Counted from the stretch's first letter, positions 27,201 through 41,600 are shown. The stretch is DNA of 64,000 bases from Brachionus koreanus (GCA_016987375.1 PJRA01000016.1:1409906-1473905), one strand, 5' to 3'. A program made the numbers and translations. Notes: generated by a model from the sequence alone, not told the origin.

Positions 27201-27799
27201 TTGGATGAAAAACTATTATTACTAGAAGGAAAAGTTCCTAATAAATTAGATGAAAATTTTGTAATCTTTTTGCATTTAGAGTCTTTGCTAGTTTTTTTAC
27301 ATTCGCTAGTATTAAAAAAATTATTTTCACTATTTATTTCGTCATAGTCGCTGTCGTCGCTGAGTCGATAATATTCAGTTTGATCGGGATTGTTATAGTT
27401 AAGAGTGAAGGCGAGCGGGCCATTCGAGGACACACTCGAGCTGCATGAAGACGTTGACGAAGACAAAACATTGCTTAAATTCGATTGATTAATATTAACA
27501 AAATTGCTTATTGGTACACTAGTTGATTTTATTTTTCGTTTATTTGATTTTTTGACTTTTTTAGCAGGAGAAAGGGGGCTTTTAGCTTGGCCCATTTGAA
27601 CTTCATTCGACTCGGTCTTTAGAGAGTATAGCTGCAGTGTTTGCTTAGGTTGATCGGAAGGTTGTTCGACGCCAGACGCTGACTCGCTCATCACTTGGAT
27701 CGGCTGGAGGCTGATTGAGCTGGCCGATGTGGCGCTCGACGGCGGATCGCTCGCGTTTGGTGCCGAGGTCCCGGACTGCTTTTTGGACAGTATTGTCAT
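24235..27799 (-). CDS. OTUD5: OTU-domain deubiquitinase OTUD5 (DUBA)
   Basis: Cysteine protease that trims ubiquitin chains; in vertebrates it controls interferon signalling and chromatin regulators. Three exons on the minus strand: 27799-27047, 25294-25136, 25071-24235, all phase 0; about 582 aa. The N-terminal 220 residues are Ser-rich and likely disordered. NSEDEYD (Ser near 224) matches the phosphorylated activation motif of the human enzyme. The OTU core shows [10 protein letters not shown] (catalytic Cys near 277, oxyanion Asp near 274) and MHYNSVVNP (catalytic His near 382). After it come IGVGLGLP and a C-terminal ubiquitin-interacting motif ([20 protein letters not shown]). The middle of the C-terminal tail is Ser-rich and lineage-specific. 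Intron 1 is 1.75 kb and carries foreign-looking fragments. Confidence 0.95.
25295..27046 (-). other. OTUD5 intron 1 with coding-like fragments
   Basis: 1.75 kb intron. It contains a 33-bp near-copy (25695-25727) of an ADAMTS thrombospondin exon. On the plus strand it has several short coding-like pieces: an ATG frame from 25774, a piece at about 26072-26138, an ATG frame 26128-26310, and a piece at about 26335-26420. These do not join into a clean gene by eye. Confidence 0.5.
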
Positions 27800-28797
27800 T
27801 TTTATTCAGTTTCTTTTTCTTTATTACTTGGTTTTATTTTCAAAACTCTAATTTTGAAGAAATATTTAAAATATATTGCTTGCCTAGCTCTGGTGGAGGT
27901 CAAGTTTGGTTGGTTACATGTTTAAGGGGGAGAAATCAAGTAACCGAATTGCTTAAGTAATAGACCCATTTATATATATTTTTTTTTCAAGCAAAAATTT
28001 CAAATTATGAAAATGAAAACTAAAGAAACGAAATAAAATTTCTAATTAGGCAAAATAGCTCGTAACACATAAGAAAAAACGAAGCTTGCTCTGATCAACC
28101 AAATAAATATATTAGATATTTATATATATATATATATATAAAATTTTCAAAATTTGTTATTTATGATCATAAAATTTAAATTTAATAAGCATAATTTTGA
28201 AATTTGCATTTTGCTTAAATCCTAAATTCTACCGAGTCTTTGCTCTTTATTATTCTAGATTCTTACAGTCATAATAAACTTTTTTTTTATGTTTTATGCA
28301 TGTATTTGCTATTTTAGTTGAAAATTATGAAATTTTTTTATATGATTAATTAGTAAGCCTAAGCTACCTTGACCATAAAGCTTACAATTTAAAATTATTT
28401 GCGTTTTTTCTTTCAAAAAATATCAGCTGTTATCTTAAATTATAATTTTAATCACCGACTATATTTCTAAAATGCAAAAATTTTGTTTAGAAATTTTTAG
28501 GTGGCCAGTCTTTTTAGTAAATTTTTTGTTGGCTTAATACATGCTTCTTTGACGGATCGTTGGTCATTTAATTTAAAGCAAAAAATATTTGCTTAGAAAA
28601 AATTTGCTTCAGAAAATAAATCTTTTGCTGTTAACTTTGTGAAGCGTTTCTACCTAAGCTAAGTGGTTTGAATTCTAGCATCTGATAAATAAAAAATTAT
28701 GAATTTAGTTTTCATTATTTTTATTATTAAAATGAAAATTATGTTAAGTTTTTTTTTTAGTATTTTATGTAAAATTTAAAATTAAATACGATGAAAT
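27800..28797. other. Intergenic OTUD5/ADAMTS
   Basis: 1 kb upstream of OTUD5 and downstream of ADAMTS. It contains a (TA)n run at about 28120-28140 and no coding signal. Confidence 0.5.
28120..28140. repeat. (TA)n microsatellite
   Basis: About ten TA units in a row between OTUD5 and ADAMTS. Confidence 0.8.
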
Positions 28798-31700
28798 TTA
28801 GCTAAATTTTGAGCATGTCTTGCAGCATTTTGAGTGTAAGTACGGCTCCGAGCATCGATTTGAATAAGCAATCATGCGACAAATGTTTTTACTAATCGTG
28901 TCAATACAATTGTCTAGTTTAAAACCTTAATAATTAATTAATTATACTAAATTTCGCACTGCTATTTTTTCCATTCATGTTACTTGTTTGAACATTTTTT
29001 ATACCTAAAAATAAGACAGTTCCAATTCTTAAGTATTCTATATGACTGAGTTAAGCGACATGACTAGAAGCTACTTAAGCTTAATAGATTTAGTTTAAAA
29101 ACTAAAATAGCAGTGGCAAAATTTTGTTTACGAAATTACCTTTTTCTGGCTCAATTAGGCATTCTTCAAGTTCACAATTCTTGAAGGTTATGGGCATTTT
29201 TTCCTTGACGCAAAAGTCGGAAGTTGAATTGGCCAATGTATCAAAGCAATAGGCTCTTCGAGTCATGAAACCTTGACCACAACTAACAGAACATTCACTC
29301 CACTTATCAGTGCGCCACTCATAACAAGACTTGTGCAAACATTGTCTTTTCATGGAAGGCTTATGCTCTGGATCGCAAAGTCTCAATGGATTTGAACAAA
29401 ACACTTTCCGATATTGAAAACCAATTCCACATTTAGGTGAACACTTGATCAAAAATGATTTATTTTACTACCAAAATAAATTTTAGTTTTCTCTTTTGTA
29501 ATTAATTTTACATTTTAAAAATTTTGTTTTAGAACATTTTAAAATAAGAATAAGAGCAAATTAAGGATAATAAAAAATAAGTAAAAAAAAAAAAATAAAT
29601 AAAAAAAAATTAACAAATGAACAAGATTTAAATTTTAAATTAACGTTTAACTTATCTCAAGCATGCCCGATTAATTTATCTCAAATATACAACAGTTTTT
29701 TTTTTTAGTTAATTAACCATATTTACTAGACAAGTGAAAATAAACGAAAAAAATGAAACATAATTATGAATTGTGTAATGGTATCATTCAAAAAGAAAGA
29801 AGTATTGTGTAAGCGAAAATGAAATCAGCAATGTTGGTAGAATACAAAGAAAAGTCTACTATAGTGGGATTCTATTAGTTATCCTGCTTTGTCAATTTAG
29901 TTAAACTAAATTGATCGTAGAAAATACATTATTATTATTATTAAAATACTTAAAAAATGAAATATAATGATGAGAAATAAAATTTTGCGTCATTTAAAAG
30001 GTTTGATATTTTTGATTTTACCATTTTCCTAATTCTAAAATTTTAAGTAATATTATATTTTGAAATAAACCGAATTTAATGCCCTTCAAATATTATGTTT
30101 AACTCTTTATTTATTTAATTAAATAAAATGAAAGCTTGGAATAAAAATTTTTAAATTTTTGTACTGTTAGGTCATTGTTAGAAAAAATGCCTATCAGCAA
30201 TAACAGTAACTCTTGAAAAATTTATAATGGAAAGTAAAAACTCGTATATGGTTCATATTTTGAAGATTAGCTAACAACTGCTTTTTTTTGATAAATTAAA
30301 AAAGTAAAAAAAATGCAAAATTTTTTGACACAAATATTTGATTTTAGTCAATATATCAATAGATTAGACTGTCCAGTCGGAAAAAACTTTTGACAAATAT
30401 TTAAGATTCTTTAAATACTTTTAAACTTTTCTTTTTTGTAGTATTAAAAATAAATTTTTTATTAAGACCAAAAAAATGTTAATTTTTCTCTAATCAATCT
30501 TTAATTTTAATCTATATAAAGGGATTTCAATAAAAATTACAGTCACTGACGGCACCTTATACAAATCGTAGAAAAATATTCAAATAGACAAATTTATCTA
30601 GAATTTTTCAATTCAAAAAAGGTGAGGTAAATTTTAAATAGTGAAATATTGATTTCCTTAAATTTGCTCATTAAACTTAATAAGTGATTCGTCAGTTTAA
30701 AAATTACTTGAGTCCAATCTGATACATTCCATGCTTCACATTTTTGAATCAAGCATTCCTCAAAAGCTGATGGTTTTTTACCCGGACAGTACATACTGTC
30801 AACTATTTGATGTGTTGCCTTTTCTTTGCACTCTACTTTTCTTAGTTTTACTCCAAGTCCACATTTACGTGAGCACTTTAGAAAAAAATAAATCAACCAA
30901 AAAATGAAACAACTTGATTATAATCCTACATCACTGAATTCTCCTGTTTGCCATTCATATTCTAAAATTTTAGAAAAGTTTTTGTTATTATCAACAGTCT
31001 CATTGTTAAAATTTTGAGTAAAATTAATTAGATTAAGCTCGTAATAGTCAAAATTATTAGTATAATTTTTTAAATTTCTTTGGGTTCTTTTTTTAGTTTT
31101 ATTAAGAGAAAAAATTAAGTCAGCAGTAATTGAATCTTGGTCATAACATGGTGGAATATTTGGACATATTTCGATATCATGAGGTTTTATCAATGAGCTG
31201 CAAATACTACCATTGATGCATTTTACTTTTCTGTATCTGGTAGAATTCCCGCATGTTTTGCTGCATTCAGACCATTCACTGCTTATCCAATACCCACAAG
31301 TTGTATTAGAAGATAATTTGCATTTGCGTTCTGAAATTGGTCTTATTTTGGGATCACAAATCGAATTAGTATCACTGCATTTTACCACTCTTGTTTCAAA
31401 TGAACAAGGATCAACCACACAATTCTTAAATTTAATATTTTATTTATTAAATGCTCTAAAATGAAAAATAAATTATAAACCCTATTCCATTCTTGGACAA
31501 TCCAAAATGCTGTTTTAAATGAACCATCTTTATTTTTACAATTTTCCAAATCAATTGTGCATTTTTCAATAGTGTTTGGTTTGGAAATATTTTGGCATTT
31601 GATATCAAGTTCAGCAATTAATTCTATGTTATCATTTGTCTCACTAGGCTTTTGTGTAACACATAAAACACTTCTCTTTTTATATCCCATTCCTAGCGTT

Positions 31701-34700
31701 GCACAAGTGGCACTACATTCTTGCCATTCACCAAGCCACCAGCTAAGCATAATATATAATTGTTAATAATAAAATTAATTTTTTTCTTACTTTGGTTCAC
31801 ACTCATTTAAATTGCATGGTTTATACAGATCAAGCGGTTTGTTCAATAAAGAGCAAAATGATTCGTCAACAATGCCATCTTTGAGCTCAATACACTTTGG
31901 GGAATTTTTTGTAAAACCTTTTCCACATGATTTTGAACATGAGGACCAGTCGTTTTTAAAGTCCCATGTATAATACTTTCTTGCTTCTGGCACAAATTTA
32001 TTCGGCAGTGTGTAAAAATAGCTTACACTCACTTTTTTGGTCATCAATAAAATCTAGATAAAAATTAATTGAAATAATTTTTTTTAATGCTTTAAAAAAA
32101 CCATTATTAGTAAATCTTCTTTCAGAGGACCATCACTTAAAATTGCTTCTTGTTTTGGGTGTGATTTGTATAAAAATTTTATTCCTTTTTGTCAATAAAT
32201 AAATTTTTAGATAAAATTAAATTTTTTCAAGTAATTATTTTACCATTAACTTGAAATTCTGTATTTGTATTGATGATAAATTGTCCATTTAGATAATAAG
32301 TTCCATTCATATTTTTAATAGCGAGATAATTTTTTAATTTTGACTTTGAATATTCATAAATTCTAATTGATCTGGCATTTTTGGGTATTACAAGCAAAGG
32401 CTGATAACCTCCTTGAGCGGGAAACGAAACTTCTACAGTACCTGTGTACTTATTACAAGATGAATCATCGCCGCCACATATTCCACATGAATCTAAAGTC
32501 AAATTTGATCCCAAAATCCAGTCACAGCCAACAGACTTGAATTATTATTTTTTAAATTGAAAATTTTGCTCTAAAATATTTAAAAGCTTACTCTACAAAC
32601 ACCATTGACACATCTATCATTTGAATAGTCTGAACAAGGTGTTCCATCAAACAAAAAGTGGTCAAACATTTTGTAAGAAAAATCATTTTTAAGTTTGCAA
32701 AAAAGTTGACATGGATTATCATCTAAATTGTTTATTTAATATTTTTATTTAAAAAATTTTAATTAAATTTACTAGGAGAATTAAAGAATTCCCATTCATA
32801 AGTTTTATTGTCAGGTGATTTCAATTTGTCATTAAACTGCTCACATTGAAGATTTTTAAATTTTTGGTCAGCTTGAGGATCATCACATTTCTAAATAATT
32901 AAAATTAAATAAAATTTTTTATTTGATTATCAATTACTTGAGGGTTGCATATACGATATCTTTTTTTTTCACCTAAACAAAACTTTCCTCCATCTGCAGG
33001 TCTAATGATTAAATTTAAAAAAAATTTTAATCTAAATTCTTGAATTACCTAGGATTGTTGCATTTTCGTTTGATGTATTGAATACCGCCATTGCATTTAC
33101 GAGTACATTCAGACCATTCCGACCAATTACCCCATCCTCCATTGATAGGTTTTTTCAGATCCAAAATAGGAATACATTTTTGATCCATGCACCACTAATG
33201 AAAAATTTAACTTTTAGAAAGCTAGATTATTTATATTTTGATTTTTTACAAAATTTTGTCCATCACCACACAAAGTTCCATCAATTGGTTTCTCATTTTT
33301 TGAAATGCATGCCGAAGCTCCTTCAATTCTACACCAAATTTCATTGCACTGAAACTAATAAATTTTTACCTTCAAGTTTCAAAAATTTTTTTCCCTAAAT
33401 TACTTCATAGTTTTTGCATATAGTCGCATTTTGACCATAGGAAAATTTGCATTGATGCTCCATATCATAAAAAATACCCGGCACAGATGGCTCATTTCTA
33501 ATCATATTTATTTCTTCTCTATCATCTAGACATTCAAGATTTGCATAACTACGTCAACAAAAAAATTCATTAAGTCATAATAAGAGAAAGCACTAATCAA
33601 AAACTACTTTAGAAATTTGTCTATTCTTTTTCGGCTACACTTTGACCAAAAATGATTTTTTTTAAGATCATTCAAATGTGTATTCATCAAATATGGCATC
33701 GAAAAGTTTGTGCATTTTTTCTCTTCTGTATCATGCTCGGCATTAAAGCTTAAATTATTAAGTAATTAAAATACTTAATAAATTTTTAAATTTTACTTGT
33801 GTCCTATTTCATGAGCAATTGTAAATGCAAGCGAAAGACCTGTGTCTTCATTTACATTACAACTTTTCTCTGGATCACACATACTGCCAAGGTTTGCCAG
33901 TCCGGAAGTATCACATGAGTTTTCTTGACCACAAATATCAGTCCTTTGAAATAAATAAAAATTTTTTCACACATATATTTTGCTTTACCTTGTGACAAGA
34001 ATAGCCAAATCATGATGGTTTGGGTGAGCTATAGGAAGATTTATACTTTGTTGATATTTACAAAAATTGTTGAGGGTTCTTGTCGCATTTGCTTCAATTT
34101 TAAACGGCTTTTTTAATCACAAATGAATGATTTTTAAATAAAATTAAATTCATATGCTTAAATTACTTCACTTTCTTCAAATATTATAATTTTGACCACA
34201 ACAATTCTAATGTTGTTTTCCAAAGATTGATCTCCGTAAATAAAATCTACCATATTCATTATGGTAAGTAAATAATGTTCAAGATCTAGATAACTATAGC
34301 GTTTAGACATAGAACTGTCTGCCACCAATAAAGTTTCAACAGTTCTTTCTTTACTAATTGATCTCTTAGATTTTTTTTTCAGACCAAGATCAAGATTATG
34401 ACCAGAAAAAGACAACCTATAAGTAGAGTTGCTATCTTCAATTGGCTCTAGGAAGTAAACTGTTCGATTGATATATAAATAACCATTCTAAAATTAAAAA
34501 ATCAAAATTTTAAATTTTATTTTAATTTTGGTAAAAAATTATTACTAGTTTAGGACAAAAAGAAATTGAAACAAATGAATTTGAAAAATTAGCGACATTT
34601 CCATAAAACAGACATGGTTTATGTTCGAATAAAAAGCTTTTTTTCGACGAATTCCTTGATTTTCTTTCAATAAAACTTTTTTGATTTAGAAATTTTTCAT

Positions 34701-34914
34701 TTGATTCCAAACTCAGCTTCATAACTGATCCATTGAAGTTAATTCCAATGTAAAAGTTTAAAATATTAAAATTTTGTATCCAAAAATCATCTAAATCTGT
34801 TGAATTTAGACTACCGTCACGGTTTAAAAGTACAGGATTGACAAGCACATTTTCAAAATTGTCAACTGTAAAGGCAGGAACTAATAATAAATTGATAATT
34901 AAAATAAAAAACAT
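28798..34914 (-). CDS. ADAMTS metalloprotease with eight TSP1 repeats and PLAC domain
   Basis: Secreted zinc protease of extracellular matrix. Nineteen exons on the minus strand: 34914-34546, 34487-34167, 34107-33989, 33943-33797, 33748-33608, 33548-33404, 33348-33250, 33194-33049, 33001-32938, 32890-32773, 32722-32592, 32535-32244, 32184-32102, 32053-31791, 31742-31481, 31424-30930, 30875-30708, 29443-29140, 28913-28798; about 1260 aa. It has a signal peptide ([16 protein letters not shown]), a prodomain with furin-like site KKKSKR near 160, and the zinc motif HEIGHNFNAEHD split over exons 4/5 (near 314). A disintegrin-like region, central TSP1 ([11 protein letters not shown]), Cys-rich region with [11 protein letters not shown] and spacer follow. 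Then come seven more TSP1 repeats, one degenerate, and a six-Cys PLAC domain in the last exon. An Asn-rich insert separates repeats in exon 16. The exon 7 start could be 6 nt earlier (33354). I cannot assign a vertebrate ADAMTS number. Confidence 0.92.
29444..30707 (-). other. ADAMTS intron 17
   Basis: 1.26 kb intron between two TSP1-coding exons. It holds a copy of a dispersed repeat (about 29995-30240) that recurs near 51.9 kb. Confidence 0.6.
29995..30240 (+). repeat. Dispersed repeat, copy 1
   Basis: About 230 bp similar along its length to 51845-52065. Shared blocks include GATATTTTTGATTTT, CTAATTCTAAA, TCTTTAAGT-like spacing and CTGTTAGGTCATT, followed by a similar purine-rich end. Copy 2 continues into sequence with a possible Tc1/mariner helix-turn-helix frame, so both may be remnants of one DNA transposon. 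Confidence 0.6.
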
Positions 34915-35631
34915 TGTTTATTTTTTAATAATTTTTAGCTTTTTGGTCTGTTTGAAAAATATGACTTGAGAAAACAAAAATATACAAAAATATCTAACAT
35001 ATGTTTTTTTAATTTTATGGTTCAAAGATTTTCTGAAAGAGAGAGTGAGATCGAAAATCCGTTAATGCAGCATCTGTAATTACTACGAACTTTTAACATT
35101 AACTTGGAATAAGTATGTTTTTAATTTTTGTTGTAAATACCATTTTGTTTTTATTTGAAAGAATATTCTTTCCATTTAATGGTGCAATTTTTTTTTTTTT
35201 GAATAAAATAAATTTTTCTACCATCAAAGATTAATTTCACACTGACCAAGATAGATGATTGAAAATCAAAAACCAAATAATTAAAAAATATTCAAAATAT
35301 TAAAAATTTAAAAAATCAAATAAGCTGTTTTTAAAAAATATGAAGAATTATTAAATTTTTGAATTAGTAATTGATTAAATGCATAATTTTTTTTTCAATT
35401 TAAAAAAATTTATTTTTGTCTTTAAAACTCAGAACGAAAAAATAAATTAAATTTATTTGATTAGAAATAATCATGTGATTTAATATTTATGCATTCAAAT
35501 AAAATTTGAAATATTTTTCAAAAATAAATAAGCTTTCTATTAAAATTGGTTACAAGAATTCAATCATATGACCCTTAATTCATAATTTTTTAATTTAAGC
35601 TCTTTTTAGACAATTAAATTCTTAGCTAAAA
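34915..35631. other. Divergent promoter region ADAMTS/MROH1
   Basis: 717 bp between the two start codons. The two genes are read outwards, so their core promoters must lie here or in unseen upstream exons. No TATA-like element can be singled out because the whole stretch is AT-rich. Confidence 0.5.
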
Positions 35632-38600
35632 ATGTCTTTTGGAAGCATGTATCAATTAGAAAGTAAATGCATTTAATTTGAAAAAAAAGCAACTAAAAAA
35701 TTTCATCAAGACTTGATAATTGGTTTACTGGAAACTATAGATGATAAAAATCCTGACGTTCAAGAATCGGTTTCCGATTCTATTATCACCTTGGGCAACA
35801 AAAAACCAGAATTTATACTCAAAACTTCATTTGATTTTATTTCTAAAAACTTGGCCAAAGTATTTTATAAATAAATAATCCGGTTTTTCTAAAATTAAAA
35901 AAAATGAAATCTAAGCTTTCAGAAGGACATAAAACATCAATATTTGGAACAATGGAAAAAATAATAAAAGAAAAAATCGACACTATTGATGACGATTCTC
36001 CTTTGAAATGGATTGAAATAGCTTCAAATGAAATGATTAAAAATAAAGTAAATTGAGGAAAATTTCATTTTTAAATTTCTAAATTCAAATAAGGACAAAG
36101 ATCAGCCTGTTTTTCTTCAGACTGCAGCAAGCAATCTTTTGGTAGCAATTGGAAAGAAATATGTCAAAGAAGTTTTTGATGAGTTACAAAAAAATTTCAA
36201 TCCTGGAACCCTTCCACATTTATTTGTTATTAACACAATGGCATATTTAGCCGAAGCAAATCGTAATTAAAAAAAAAATTTATTTTAAAATTTTATTTTA
36301 AATTTTAATTAAAGCTTATGGCGTGGTACCAAACTTGACTAAAGTGTTCAACTCAATTCTTCCAATGCTTGGAATGTCCAAGCTTGACACTTATAAATAT
36401 TCGCTTGGCTCGGCTCTTTGCAAATTTTGTGAAGCCATTTTGTACTATTGCTCTAATAAAGACAAAGCTCCTGATCAATCAATCGAAAAATCAGATTTTT
36501 CCAATTCTGTTTACGCAGCTCACGAGTTTCTTTTCAACTCTTGGATTAAATCAAGTGATGCCAAAGTCAGACAAATAACTATTGAATCAATAGGTCATTT
36601 TGTAAATTTGATTTCGCGTGATAAACTTGAAACAGATATACCGAGGATAATTCCAGGTTTGTTGACTCTGTATAAAAAACATGCCGATCATTTTGTTGTC
36701 TCCCAGGTAATTAATTTTTCTAATCAAGATGCTTTTATAAAGCTTATTTAAAGTCGTTGTACTTGACTTTGTCTGCGGTGATTTCTTCCGATCCGCCAAT
36801 AGCGAGCATGGATAACATATTTGATCCTTTAGTCAAGGAATTGTTCTCACAAATTTTGACTAATAATGATCACCAAACCGCAAAAAATTTAAATCCTGCC
36901 AATTTGGCTAATTTGAATAAGAACCAAAATGAAATTCTGAGATGCTTTGCAGAGCTTAGTAAATATTTAAAAAACACTAAAAATTTTATTAAAATAGCTT
37001 TAATTTTGTTAATAAATAGCAATTAGATTTAGTGACAGAATGATTCCATTTTTATTACAAAAATTAGAGCAAAATAATGAAAAAAATCGTACTGGATCAT
37101 TAATAATTATTCGACACATTATAAACTCATGTGACGAACAAATGACAAACAAAAAACAAATTGTCATTTCAGGATTAAGACTTTTATTAAATGAATCAAA
37201 TAATCGCGTAAATAAAATACAAAAAAATTTTTTTTTTCTGAATAAAATTTAGTTTTTTATATTTTAAGATTAAGAAACAATTAATTCAGACTATAATATC
37301 AATGGCATATCATGATTATTTGGCTTTAGAGGGTGGCTTTTTGATGGTCGAATTTATAATAAAACAATGTTGTCTAAACGATGATGAGGTTTGACTTATT
37401 TAATCTTAATTGGAAAGAAAATAAAAAAATTTGAATAGAAAAAAACCAGCCTCGATGATGCTTCAAATGAACAATTGAGACTATCGGCCGAGAATATAAT
37501 TACACTTTTTGCAACAACAGTGAATAATATGCATGAAATTTTGTGGCCAGCTTTGTTTGAATATTTGACAATTAGCGACTACTCGAGAGCTTCAAATACA
37601 CTTTGTAAAAATTTAGCCCATATTGCTGAACAGAAACGAGAGTCGGATTCAGACGACTATCTTATTAATTATGATTCTTTCATCAATGTTCCAAAACCTT
37701 TTGAAATATTGGCCAGGCTGATTGTTTTATGTGGCTGTCCATTAAATGGAAACAACCGTGGCCTAAACATTCTAAATTTAATGAAAAATATGGCTCCTAA
37801 TATTGATAGTTCAATTGTAGACCTTTGGGATAGTGTCATACCAAAGCTGATTATTAATTTGGAAGGTAAAATATAGATTATTTTAAAGATAATTCAATTT
37901 AAAATTTTTTCTAGATAAATTGGCTAATTCAAAATTTTCTCAAAAAAATTGGGAAGATTTGATCATGAAGTTGTTATCTAATTCTCTAGATCAAATTAAT
38001 AGCGAAGAAAAATACTGTGAAATTGCTAAATGCTTTGGAAAACAAATTGAAGCATTGTACTATAATTTAAGTGATGAAAAAGTATTTTTAAAATTGAAAT
38101 AAAAAGCTTATACTTAGAAAAAAAAACCTAAAAATCAAATTACAAATGGGAAATAATTCATCTAGGAATTAAAAATTTAAAAGATCATGATTCATAGTAG
38201 CATTATCAAGAACATTCTGGTTATGCCCTGCAGATTGAGGATAATTTAAATTTCGAAAAAATTGGCAGAGATTTTGCACACAATTAGCACTATGTTGCAT
38301 CTGGAGAATTAATAAAAACCTTAAGAAAATAAATTTATTAACTTTTTTAGCATTAATTTCTGTTCTTTTTTATTTTGTACCAATTTTCACAAAACCAAAG
38401 AAGATTAATCGCTTTGTTAGGTTTTTTTTCTTAATAATTCACTATTAAATCGAACAAAATCGTAAAAAGTAAAAAATTAATGTTTTTTAAAGATGTAAAA
38501 AACGTTCTGTAAAATTTATCAACTGATGCAAAATTGATATCACTTAAAACTTAATTAAATTTCTATGATCATCTAATACATATAAAAAGACTAAATTTGG

Positions 38601-41600
38601 GTGATACAAAATTGAATCAGCTTTTATGAATTTTACGGATCAAGTTTTAGATATTGGTAATCGAATTTGAAAAGTTAAAAAATATTATAAGTAAAGTAAT
38701 TTGAAAAATTTTAAATTTGCTTGCATTTTTTTTCTAGAAAAGTAATGATTTTTACTTTTTCTTTCATTTAAAATAAAGACTAATAAATTAAAATTAATTT
38801 TTGCTTAAATAAAGCATTTTGCCTTCAAATGTGTAGGTGTTGTATTGAATAAAACAACAAGCAAAAATACAATTGACAAGCTATTAGATATTGTATATAA
38901 TGCAGTCAACCACACTAATCAGCATGAAAGAGAGGGTTGTGCTTTAAGTTTTGGCTACACCTCAACAACTCATTTGGATACTGTTTTGTACAAATTGGAA
39001 ACTTATGCTAAAAATGAATCAAAAAAGTCATCGGGAGGACTTTTTTCAAGTCTAATCAAAGATTCGAATAAAAATGGTGATTCAGATCAAATAAAGTCAA
39101 CTTTAGTTTTGACTTATGGCTATGTGACTTTATATTCACCTAAAGATTTGGTTATATCACGTTTGGAAGCAAATATTTTAAGAAGCGTTAGCGGATATGC
39201 TGCCAATAACTCAAAAGTATTTTGAAAATTTAAATCAGTCTTTCCTATTTTCTAATCAAAATTTAATTAAAAAAAAAAGAATTTAAATTTTAAACGAAAT
39301 ATTCTGAAGTCTCTTGACATAATCACCAAATGTATGCATCAAGATCATTTGCAAAAGGATTTTAATTTTTCATACAAAAACACTATTTTAAATCAAATCA
39401 TAGTAATCTTCTTTTTATTTTTTTTTTAAGTTAGAGAAAATTTATTTCTTTTTTATTTTTCAATAGTCATATATAAATACTGAAACATCCAAAATATTAT
39501 CAAATGACATAAAAGCATTAAGTTATAAAATATGCTCTAATCTAGCGTAAATATGCCGATTTTTTTTTAGCATAAATTTTTAGTTTTTAAATTTTTTAAA
39601 GAAAATTAAACCCCAGACCAACTGAAGCTGATGTTTATCAATTAATAAAGTCTTCGACTGATGGCTTTTACCCATTACAAGTTCCACCTGAGGATAAAGA
39701 CTCAGAAACTAGTGAAATTTTGCATGGAAATGAAATGTATGAACAAACATCTAAATCATTAGATGAACTTCTTAAAACACTTCTAGATAGAGATTTAAAT
39801 AGCTCAACCCTGGCTATTATATTCAAACACTTGGAGCCTTGGATAATCTCGGTCAACGATCATGAAAGACTAAGATCAATTCGTTCATTGTCCAGTGTTC
39901 TCAAGCATTTTAATTCAAACTTTAAATTAGATGAAAACAACTCTGAAAATTTGGATGATTTTAGTTGTTTTGGAAGTATTTTAGGTAGAATAGTAACCCG
40001 GGCGACAGATCCCATTATTAAAATTCGAATATTGGCCATTGATTGCATTGACAGCCTTTTGAAGTGTTTGCAAATTTATACCAAAGAAAACTGTGATGAA
40101 AGTGAGTCGTTGAATAGTTTGAAGCAAAACTTGGTCAAAAATTCACCCAATGTTTTGCTCACATCAGTCAATGATTTGTCCAAAATATTGTGCAAAAAAA
40201 TTCCTATCGGAAATCAATTGATTTGTTTCATTGAAAATCTAATAGATGGATTATTGGACATTCAGTCAAATTGCTCAAGTTCCAGTTGTATATGCTTAAA
40301 TTATTGTATTAAGCTTCGTGGACCTGAACTTAATGATTATGTTGACAATTTGCTCAGACATTTATACACTAAATTGGGCACTATACAAAATTCCCAAGCC
40401 AAATTGGGTACTCTAAGAACTATTCGCGTGGTTTTTCAGCAGCATTTAAAAGACTCTTTAAATGTTCTGCTTACTTTACCTATACCTTGTAGCAAGTAAT
40501 TTTCATTTTTATCTTATAATTTAAATTTAAAAAATTAAATGGACCCGTATTTTTTTTAAATTAAGCTCTTATATATTTCTACCGAATAAGAGTTTTTTAA
40601 TACATGAAGAAACTATTGATTCGAGACGCCAAGTTTGGATGGAATATGTTGATTATAGTACCATGTTAATTAATTTAAAATTTTAAACTAATTCTAACTG
40701 TCTAACTAAAAAATGCTTTAAATAGTTATACTAATTCTTGTGAATGCTTTTATTTACTAAAAGACTAAATAGTTGCTTTATTTAAGAGAAATGACTGAAA
40801 TATGTCAAAGCTTGTGTGAGGATAGCCAATTGATAAATGATATAATTGATGAAATTTTGCAAATATGGACCCGATGCTTGCCATATGAGGAAAAAAATGG
40901 TTCAAAATATGCATCAATAACACCTTTGATTGGTACTTGTATTTTGAATGAAATTTTTTCAAACAATTTAACCGAGTCGACTGAGAAAATTTTTGCAGAT
41001 AACTTTGAAAAGATATTCAGTGCTTTGCTAATACGAATTTCAAACTCGTTGTCAAACATAATGCCCCAAGCAAAGCTAAAAGAAGATCATCTTTCTGAGA
41101 ATAAAAATTCAAAAAACCTGGTCAAATCACAGCACCAGAGTGACTACAAAAAAATAGATCCCATTAAGTAAATAATTTTTTTATTCACTAATCAAATAAT
41201 TAAAATAAATTTTCTTTTAAATTAGAATAGCGATTGATTGTCTTAAAAGTTACATCAAATGCACTCAAATAAATCTATATGAATTTTATGAAAGCGAAGA
41301 TGTTTGGAATTTTTTTAATGATGAAAGCAAGATTGTTCAAGGATACACCATATTGGCAAAGTAAGCAAAACAACAAAAAAAAAGCTTTCTTAACTAAATT
41401 GTTTAAGGGGTATTTGCCAAATTTGCGATAAACTAGTTCCACAAATAGTCAATAATCTGAACATGTTTCTTTCGGCACCTTATGATTGCCAAAAAATATC
41501 AACTACTGCATTTTATGCCGAAGTAAAAAAAATAAAATTTTTTTCTTTTTATTTTAAATTTAATTTTAATAAAAAAAAGTTAATGAATCATAAATGCTGT

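Noticed and set aside
27715..27960. Plus-strand frame over the OTUD5 start
   Set aside because: Antisense shadow of the OTUD5 first exon; the part beyond it is poly-F.
33078..33398. 106-codon plus-strand frame
   Set aside because: Antisense of ADAMTS exons 7-8 and crosses their intron.
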